A stretch of DNA of 64,000 nt. Origin: an uncultured Lachnospiraceae bacterium (GTDB taxonomy: Bacteria; Bacillota; Clostridia; Lachnospirales; Lachnospiraceae). Both the position numbers and the translations under genes were made by a program. Under the pieces are notes generated by a model that was given only the letters and a program-made list of their open reading frames with translations, was not told the DNA's origin and made no database searches. Location of the stretch: positions 124,001-188,000 of the forward strand of contig URMK01000003.1 in the NCBI GenBank assembly GCA_900548905.1, given 5' to 3'. This document shows positions 58,787 through 64,000 of the stretch, piece after piece. Numbering within the stretch: the stretch's first letter is position 1; each line of letters opens with the position of its first letter.

Positions 58787-59818
58787 TTACTCCCGGCCCG
58801 CTGCCCGCGGGAATAAATCCGGGCCTTCCAGTTCTGCCAGGCCGATTTGTTCCAATACCCACACAGGCTCTTCATATGCGGCTCCATTATACCACATCAT
58901 CCATTTATCCCCTGCCCGCAGGACAAAAGGCTTATACACGGCTACAGAATCCCAGTCTCCCTCTGTGGGACATATGAGAGGATTGTCCGGATGTTTTTCC
59001 CAGCCCGTAATGCCGTCCGCCGATCTCGCCAGGCCTACCTGTGCCCTTTCCTCATGGAGATGGCCCACGTAGAACATATAGAACCAGCCTTTCTGTTTGA
59101 TCACACAGGGAGCCACCACCTTATGCTGTTCCCACAAACAGGATTTATCCCCGGCCAATACAGGGTTATTCTCATATTTTTCCCAATGGATTCCGTCAGG
59201 GCTGCAGGCATAACCAATGGCGTCGGGTTCATGGTTGCAGCCGGCGGCATACCACATTTTATAGAGCTGATCCTCTTCATCGAATAACACATGAGGGCAC
59301 ATAATGGCCTGCAGCTCCCATGCCCGATCCGGTTCCATCACCGGTTCCTGCCTGCGTTCCCACCGGATGCCGTCAGAGCTTACTGCGAGGCCGATCACCG
59401 ACTGTCCATCCTCCAGATAAGGCTTCATCTGCCCGGAATACCACATCATATATTGTCCGTTATGGTGAATCACCGTGGGACGGTTGATTTCATCCGCTTC
59501 CCATGAGGAACCCGGCACCGGGGTCAATACGACACATGGTTTCTCCCAATGGATGCCGTCAGCACTTTCCGTATAACCGACAGCCCGTTTCGGACGCCAG
59601 GAAAACCACATTTTAAATACCGGTTCCCCTTCTTTTCCTTCTTCCAGCAAAAGAGAAACGTCAAAGCAGGTAGCATAGTCCCCGCCGAATACCGGGTTTT
59701 TCCCGTATTTTTTCCAGCCTCCGGCAGTTCCGTATTGATAGTATTTCCGGTTTTCCTCACAATCATAAAAGGCGATGCGCTCTGCGCTGCTCATTCCTTC
59801 CGGTGCTTTGCTATTCAT
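58787..59818 (-). CDS. Five-bladed beta-propeller glycosidase (GH43/GH32-like)
   Basis: A 343-residue protein with repeated blades marked by SADGIHWEKP, SSDGIRWERR, SPDGIHWEKY and SADGITGWEKH, each near a KMWYAA- or MMWYSG-type strand. This pattern is common to GH43, GH32 and GH130-like enzymes; DEINRPTVIHHNGQY could contain an active-site acid. No signal peptide is seen, so it would act on imported oligosaccharides. The exact family and substrate cannot be decided from the sequence. AAGGAT precedes the ATG. It lies between the second permease and the AraC gene. Confidence 0.72.
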   Translation of the reverse strand: MNSKAPEGMSSAERIAFYDCEENRKYYQYGTAGGWKKYGKNPVFGGDYATCFDVSLLLEEGKEGEPVFKMWFSWRPKRAVGYTESADGIHWEKPCVVLTPVPGSSWEADEINRPTVIHHNGQYMMWYSGQMKPYLEDGQSVIGLAVSSDGIRWERRQEPVMEPDRAWELQAIMCPHVLFDEEDQLYKMWYAAGCNHEPDAIGYACSPDGIHWEKYENNPVLAGDKSCLWEQHKVVAPCVIKQKGWFYMFYVGHLHEERAQVGLARSADGITGWEKHPDNPLICPTEGDWDSVAVYKPFVLRAGDKWMMWYNGAAYEEPVWVLEQIGLAELEGPDLFPRAAGRE

Positions 59819-59858
59819 ATATATTTATCCTTTCTGTTTTGAATTATGTAATTCCTGA

Positions 59859-60719
59859 CTATTTTACAGCGCCGATAAGTACGCCCTTTTCGAAATATTT
59901 CTGAATAAAGGGGTACAGGATCATGACAGGAAAGCAGGCTATGACAATCACGGCATATTTCATCTGCTCGTTCATCAGCACCGCATCCAGACCCATTCCT
60001 GATGCCTGGACCTCACTGGTAATCAGTATACTCCGAAGATACAGCTGAATGGGCTTCCGCTTTTCATCGGACAGAAAAATCAGCGGCGCGAAATAACTGT
60101 TCCAGTAACCCACACCATAAAACAGTATCAGCACGGAAATGATAGGTTTGGATAGGGGGAAAAAAATACGCGTCATTACCGTCCATTCTGATCCGCCGTC
60201 TATTTTTACAGCTTCCGCCATCTCCTCCGGAAGGGATTCAAAAAAGGAACGGGTTATAATCAGGTTATAGGCGCTGATAATATAGGGAAGAACAATGGCC
60301 CATCTGGTGTTGTATAAATGCATTTTCTGTACCAGGATATAAAGAGGTACCAGCCCTGTGCTGATAAACATCGTCAGCGTCATCAGCAGAGAAAGCTGTC
60401 TGCGCAGGAAAAAACGCTTTCTGGACAGAACAAAGGCTGTGGTTGCTGTCAGTGTTACGCTGGCAGACGCTCCCACCGCCGTATACCAGATGGTATTGGC
60501 AAAGGAACGCAGCACTGTGGCATTATCCAGAATCATGCGGTAGGCCTTCAGGGAAAACCCCTTCGGCAGAAAATACACATCTCTGGCCAGCACATGGGAA
60601 GGCTCACTGAAAGACATGCTCACCACATAAATGACCGGATATAAAGTAAAAATAATGATAAAAACAGTCGCTATCATAATCGGGATGTCCGATGGTATCA
60701 ATCTTTCTTTTCTGTTCAT
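59859..60719 (-). CDS. Sugar ABC transporter permease, YtcP type
   Basis: A 286-residue permease with six helices, the EAA loop EEMAEAVKIDGGSEWTVMTR, VLILFYGVGYWNSYFAPLIF and the ending YFEKGVLIGAVK. It follows the LplB-type partner by 75 bp. It belongs to the third sugar system. Confidence 0.93.
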   Translation of the reverse strand: MNRKERLIPSDIPIMIATVFIIIFTLYPVIYVVSMSFSEPSHVLARDVYFLPKGFSLKAYRMILDNATVLRSFANTIWYTAVGASASVTLTATTAFVLSRKRFFLRRQLSLLMTLTMFISTGLVPLYILVQKMHLYNTRWAIVLPYIISAYNLIITRSFFESLPEEMAEAVKIDGGSEWTVMTRIFFPLSKPIISVLILFYGVGYWNSYFAPLIFLSDEKRKPIQLYLRSILITSEVQASGMGLDAVLMNEQMKYAVIVIACFPVMILYPFIQKYFEKGVLIGAVK

Positions 60720-60794
60720 GGTTAATCCTTCCTCCGCCGGATTTCAGTTTCTGTCTTTTCACACATCCGTCTCGCAGCCTTTCTGCCTTTTCCA

Positions 60795-61709
60795 TCAGAA
60801 TATACTGGTTTCGGTGGTTTTTTTCGCCAGGAAATTGGCCCCCAGCAAAATCACTATATTGATTATAGAATTGGCCAGCCCCACGGCGGAAGCAAAGCTG
60901 TACTGGGCATTCAGAAGCCCTTTACGGTATACATAGGTGGAAAAAATGTCGGCAGTGGAATAGGTTGCCGAGTTATACATAAGGATTACCTTCTCATAAC
61001 CAATGTTCAGCATATTTCCCATATTCAGGATCAGAAGAAGGATGATGGTGGGGGCGATAGATGGAAGGGTTATGTATATCAGTTTTTTCCACCGGCCCGC
61101 GCCGTCAAGAGAGGCAGATTCATACATCTCCTGGTCTATTCCGGCGATAGCCGCCACATAGATAATAGAATTCCAGCCGAATTCCTGCCAGACACCGGAA
61201 CCCACATACAGGGTGCGGAAAGCTTCCGGAAGGTTAAAATAATTTTTAGGCTGCACACCGAAACCGGCAAGCAGCTGTGTGAGCACACCGCCGTTGGATG
61301 ACAGCAGATCTTTCAGGATTCCCACCACTACCACCACAGAAACAAAGTGGGGAAGATAAGCCGCCGTCTGGGCCACCCTGCGGATTCCGCTGTGCTTAAG
61401 TTCATTTAAGAGCAGGGCGAAGGCTATGGGTACGGGAAAGGACCACAGCAGCTGCTCAATGCTGAGCAGGAATGTATTTTTAACCAGTCGTCCGAAGTAA
61501 ACGGATTCCACCAATTCCCTGAAATGCTTCAGCCCCGCCCAGGGGCTTCCCCATACTCCTTTGGATATGTTGTAATCTTTAAAAGCTATCAATATCCCAT
61601 ACATGGGGCCATAACAAAAGACGGCAAAGTACAGCACGCCCGGAAGTATGATCAGCAAAAGCATCCAATCCCGCCTGATATTTTTCTGTAATGTACGCAG
61701 CGCTTTCAT
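60795..61709 (-). CDS. Sugar ABC transporter permease, LplB type
   Basis: A 304-residue permease: DWMLLLIILPGVLYFAVFCY, FKDYNISKGVWGSPWAGLKH and the EAA loop QEMYESASLDGAGRWKKLIY. The ATG at 61709 has GGAGAGG upstream; a longer frame to 61748 would run through the hairpin between it and the binding-protein gene. It is the second gene of the third system. Confidence 0.93.
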   Translation of the reverse strand: MKALRTLQKNIRRDWMLLLIILPGVLYFAVFCYGPMYGILIAFKDYNISKGVWGSPWAGLKHFRELVESVYFGRLVKNTFLLSIEQLLWSFPVPIAFALLLNELKHSGIRRVAQTAAYLPHFVSVVVVVGILKDLLSSNGGVLTQLLAGFGVQPKNYFNLPEAFRTLYVGSGVWQEFGWNSIIYVAAIAGIDQEMYESASLDGAGRWKKLIYITLPSIAPTIILLLILNMGNMLNIGYEKVILMYNSATYSTADIFSTYVYRKGLLNAQYSFASAVGLANSIINIVILLGANFLAKKTTETSIF

Positions 61710-61724
61710 GCAGCTTCCTCTCCG

Positions 61725-61746
61725 GAGGGCGCCCGGAAGCGCCCTC
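61725..61746 (-). terminator. Intra-operon hairpin between binding protein and permease genes
   Basis: A perfect 8-bp GAGGGCGC/GCGCCCTC stem with a 6-nt loop lies 8 bp after the binding-protein stop and has no T-run. Same position as the hairpin at 43626-43646 in the first system. Confidence 0.6.
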
Positions 61747-61753
61747 ATTCTTT

Positions 61754-63472
61754 TTACTGTCCTACAATTTCCCGATATCTCTGGTACTGTGCGGATTTCA
61801 TATCAATAATATCCTGCATTCCCATGCTGTTGGCTGTTTCCACATAGTTATCAAAGTTATCCAGTGACTGGGTCCCGATAACAAAGGCTGTGAACATTTC
61901 ATCCAGATAAGTGGAAAGATCAGGCCATATACTGGTATAAATCTCGGATTCCTCCGCCGTTCCCAGCATTTCCGGGAAGGGATTCTCCATATTTCCATAG
62001 GCCTCTTTGCATGCGGTTTCCACCTTGGTTCCTTCAAATATTTTCATGAAGGCCTCGCCGGAATCGTTGATAAAATAAGTAGGCCATGCGCCGATACTTC
62101 TCAGCGCGGAAAAAGCGGAGGTATAGGTTTCATTATTGGTTATCAAATCGGTGAACCGGATTTCGCCGGATTCATCATATTCGTAGGACATGCCCTCAAT
62201 CCCATAGTTGTAAAGCATCAGGCCGTCCTGGCTTGCATATACATAATCAATCCACCGGACTGCGGCTTCCGGGTTCTCGCAGGCGGAGGTAATCCCATAA
62301 TAATGCCAGGTAAGGCCTCTTTTGGTCATACGGGCCGTGCCGTTTTCATCCGCCTGGATAACCGGCATGAATTCATAGTCACAGTCAGGGTTGCTTGTCC
62401 TTGCCAAATCATCGGAGGATGCCATGTTATCGGCAGGATCATGGCAGACAATCCCCACCTTGTCCTCCGTTATATTCTGGGTGAGAAGAGTGCCGTCCAG
62501 ATCGTCGGATATCAGCCCTTCTGAATAGCATTTATTCAGGAATGCCAGCATTTCTTTATATGGCTGCTCTACGGCAGCATAATGCACGTTCCCGCTGTCA
62601 TCGGTATACCATAAGGAGTTGGTGTCATAACCGAAACCTGTCATCAGGTAATACAGCTGTTTAATGCCGTTTTTGGTTGCCATGGGAATTTCATCCTTGG
62701 GATTTCCGTTTCCGTTGGCATCCTGTTCCTTGAAGGCTACCAGCACATCGTAAAGCTCATCTACCGTTTCCGGCATTTCCAGCCCCAGGTTATCCAGCCA
62801 GTCCTGTCTGATATAAAGGTAATCGGGAACATAATCGTTAATATCCCCCCACCAGCCCGCCAGCGCATAGATATTTCCGTCAGAAGAGGTACACATGGCT
62901 TCCAGCGCCGGATATTTTTCAAATAATGCCTTTATGTTAGGGGCATATTCTTCAAGTAAATCATTCAGCGGAATCAGCACGCCATTGCTGGAATACGTAT
63001 CCACACCCACGTTAGAATCAAAGGGCGGTATTTCCACCATATCGGGCAGTCCCTCCATGGAAGCCAATCTGGTCTGAAGGACGGTTTCCACATCGCTGCT
63101 GTACGTATCCCATTCAATATGAATACCGGTACGGTTTTCAATTTCCTTCTGGACTGCCGTTCCGTCATTGTAGCTGACACCGGCACACCAGGTATCATTT
63201 CCCATGTAAGTAAGTGTAACGGAACCAGGATCGCAGATAGGAAGCGTTAGCCCTCCTAAATCATATACGGTTCCTGTTGCATTGATTGCAGTATTATCGG
63301 CCGGATCTGATTGTTCCTGTGCTCCTCCTTCCTCCGATACGGCATCTGTTTTGTTTTCCGCCGGAACAGAATCCGCTGTTGAAGACGTGTTTCCGGAAGA
63401 GCTTCCGCAGCCTGCCAGCAGGGAACCGGCTAAAACTGCGGTAAGTAAGCATGACAGTAATTTCTTTTGCAT
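61754..63472 (-). CDS. Extracellular sugar-binding lipoprotein (third ABC system)
   Basis: A 572-residue solute-binding protein. The lipoprotein signal ends AGSLLAGCGS (Cys22) and is followed by a Ser/Asp/Glu-rich linker. LPICDPGSVTLTYMGNDTW, IYALAGWWGDINDYVPDYLY and GMSYEYDESGEIRFTD fit the LplA-like class, somewhat longer than the other two in this window. The ATG at 63472 has AAAGGGAG before it; a longer frame to 63568 has no signal-like start. It is the first gene of a five-gene unit ending in the membrane AraC gene. Confidence 0.93.
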   Translation of the reverse strand: MQKKLLSCLLTAVLAGSLLAGCGSSSGNTSSTADSVPAENKTDAVSEEGGAQEQSDPADNTAINATGTVYDLGGLTLPICDPGSVTLTYMGNDTWCAGVSYNDGTAVQKEIENRTGIHIEWDTYSSDVETVLQTRLASMEGLPDMVEIPPFDSNVGVDTYSSNGVLIPLNDLLEEYAPNIKALFEKYPALEAMCTSSDGNIYALAGWWGDINDYVPDYLYIRQDWLDNLGLEMPETVDELYDVLVAFKEQDANGNGNPKDEIPMATKNGIKQLYYLMTGFGYDTNSLWYTDDSGNVHYAAVEQPYKEMLAFLNKCYSEGLISDDLDGTLLTQNITEDKVGIVCHDPADNMASSDDLARTSNPDCDYEFMPVIQADENGTARMTKRGLTWHYYGITSACENPEAAVRWIDYVYASQDGLMLYNYGIEGMSYEYDESGEIRFTDLITNNETYTSAFSALRSIGAWPTYFINDSGEAFMKIFEGTKVETACKEAYGNMENPFPEMLGTAEESEIYTSIWPDLSTYLDEMFTAFVIGTQSLDNFDNYVETANSMGMQDIIDMKSAQYQRYREIVGQ

Positions 63473-63578
63473 AATGTAACTCCCTTTCCTGATTCGTTTT
63501 CCTATAAGCCCGGCCGGTCTTATATCGTGGTTGTGTTGCTGATTCAAGTATATGTTGTTTATGCACAATTATAAAGAA

Positions 63579-63628
63579 ACAAAATCAGCTTTCTTATGCA
63601 TTATTCATGCCTGGAAAGCTGATTTTGT
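63579..63628. terminator. Inverted repeat upstream of the third sugar operon
   Basis: Perfect 15-bp arms (ACAAAATCAGCTTTC and its complement) enclose a 20-nt loop. On the minus strand it is followed by TTCTTTATAATT. It lies about 60 bp after the stop of the gene at the window end and about 105 bp before the binding-protein start, so it is a terminator of the former or an operator of the latter. Confidence 0.55.
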
Positions 63629-63688
63629 ATGAAATCATTGATTTTGTTTTTTACTTTTCCAGTCCTGGCCGCACAGGCCGCCAGGGCA

Positions 63689-64000
63689 CTACTTTTCCTT
63701 ATCCGGCACAAATTGATCCGGATAGAGAACGCTTCCTTCGTATCCACAAACCCCCATTCTGGGCGAATTACAAACCATTAACTGCATGTCTTCCCCACAT
63801 TCATGCGTTTCCTTACAGTCATCACATAAGAACCCCGTCCCCTCATATATACACTGTGTGCAAACAACAACAGCCGGTTTCTCATTGCACTCATCACACA
63901 GGATTTCCGGAGGATTATTCCTTGACAAAATGACCAGATTATCCTTTTTCCAATAGGACTCCCTATATTCCTGTACATTTATAACAAGCTCCGTGGTGGA
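63689..64000 (-). CDS. pRiA4b ORF-3-like protein, C-terminal end (runs off the window)
   Basis: The last 103 codons of a larger gene; the frame is open to the window edge. The product has a Cys-rich zinc-binding tail: ILCDECNEKPAVVVCTQC, FLCDDCKETHECGED and NSPRMGVCGY. I recognise this tail from one branch of the plasmid pRiA4b ORF-3 family, but the defining N-terminal domain is outside the window. An internal TTG at 63928 could be mistaken for a start of a 79-residue protein, but coding continues upstream (ELVINVQEYRESYWKK). Confidence 0.6.
   Translation of the reverse strand, partial: STTELVINVQEYRESYWKKDNLVILSRNNPPEILCDECNEKPAVVVCTQCIYEGTGFLCDDCKETHECGEDMQLMVCNSPRMGVCGYEGSVLYPDQFVPDKEK

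Noticed and set aside
1..64000. CRISPR arrays, tRNA or rRNA genes
   Set aside because: I looked for regularly spaced 25-40 bp repeats and for tRNA or rRNA signatures and saw none; the only regular array is the four-copy repeat at 10934-11048, which has no unique spacers of constant length and no cas gene.

Overview
The window looks like a chromosome segment of a Gram-positive Clostridia, most likely a Lachnospiraceae gut bacterium. The signs are AGGAGG-type ribosome binding sites, LplB/YtcP-type sugar permeases without their own ATPase, YesM/YesN-type sensors, large membrane AraC regulators, NAD-dependent GH4 glycosidases, meso-diaminopimelate dehydrogenase and a Tn916-family integrase. The species cannot be fixed from the sequence. 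Most genes lie on the minus strand.

Region 1 (1-2477): the 5' part of a GH4 alpha-galactosidase gene, a divergent AraC regulator, and a low-molecular-weight protein tyrosine phosphatase (LMW-PTP) gene.

Region 2 (about 2447-16864): an AT-rich integrated element of about 14.4 kb. It carries a Tn916-like integrase and excisionase, an orphan D12-type DNA adenine methylase, a DUF927 ATPase, a SprT-like metalloprotein, an SH3 membrane protein, an XRE regulator, a serine resolvase and many small unknown genes. No relaxase or conjugation genes are visible. The two ends share a 10-bp core plus a duplicated 5' end of the LMW-PTP gene, so the element appears to have integrated in the active-site codons of that gene and supplied a replacement start.

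Region 3 (16865-20315): a graveyard of toxin and defence genes. It holds a RhuM-Fic/DOC pseudogene, a Fic tail and AbiEi/AbiEii remnants. The RhuM-Fic pseudogene is split by an intact DUF1016 (PD-(D/E)XK) nuclease cassette of about 1.18 kb flanked by a 4-bp direct repeat.

Region 4 (20316-28063): a pRiA4b ORF-3-like protein, a VOC protein, and a retron-type reverse transcriptase with a metallophosphoesterase directly downstream. Upstream of the reverse transcriptase is a 194-nt structured region with a1/a2-type inverted repeats, the layout expected of a retron msr-msd RNA. A divergent beta-helix protein follows.

Region 5 (28095-31680): meso-DAP dehydrogenase, a second GH4 glycosidase and a divergent AraC regulator.

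Region 6 (31732-40034): a ten-gene chemosensory operon encoding two CheW-like proteins, CheR, CheY, an MCP, CheC, CheD, a receiver-GGDEF protein, CheA and CheW. No CheB is present. A good sigma-A promoter precedes the first gene.

Region 7 (40071-63628): three sugar ABC transport loci, each with one lipoprotein binding protein and two permeases but no ATPase. The first has a GH5 hydrolase and a YesM/YesN two-component pair. The second has a 727-residue membrane AraC regulator. The third has a beta-propeller glycosidase and a 749-residue membrane AraC regulator. A DUF4143 ATPase gene lacking a normal start codon lies between the second and third. The window ends in the 3' end of another pRiA4b-type gene.
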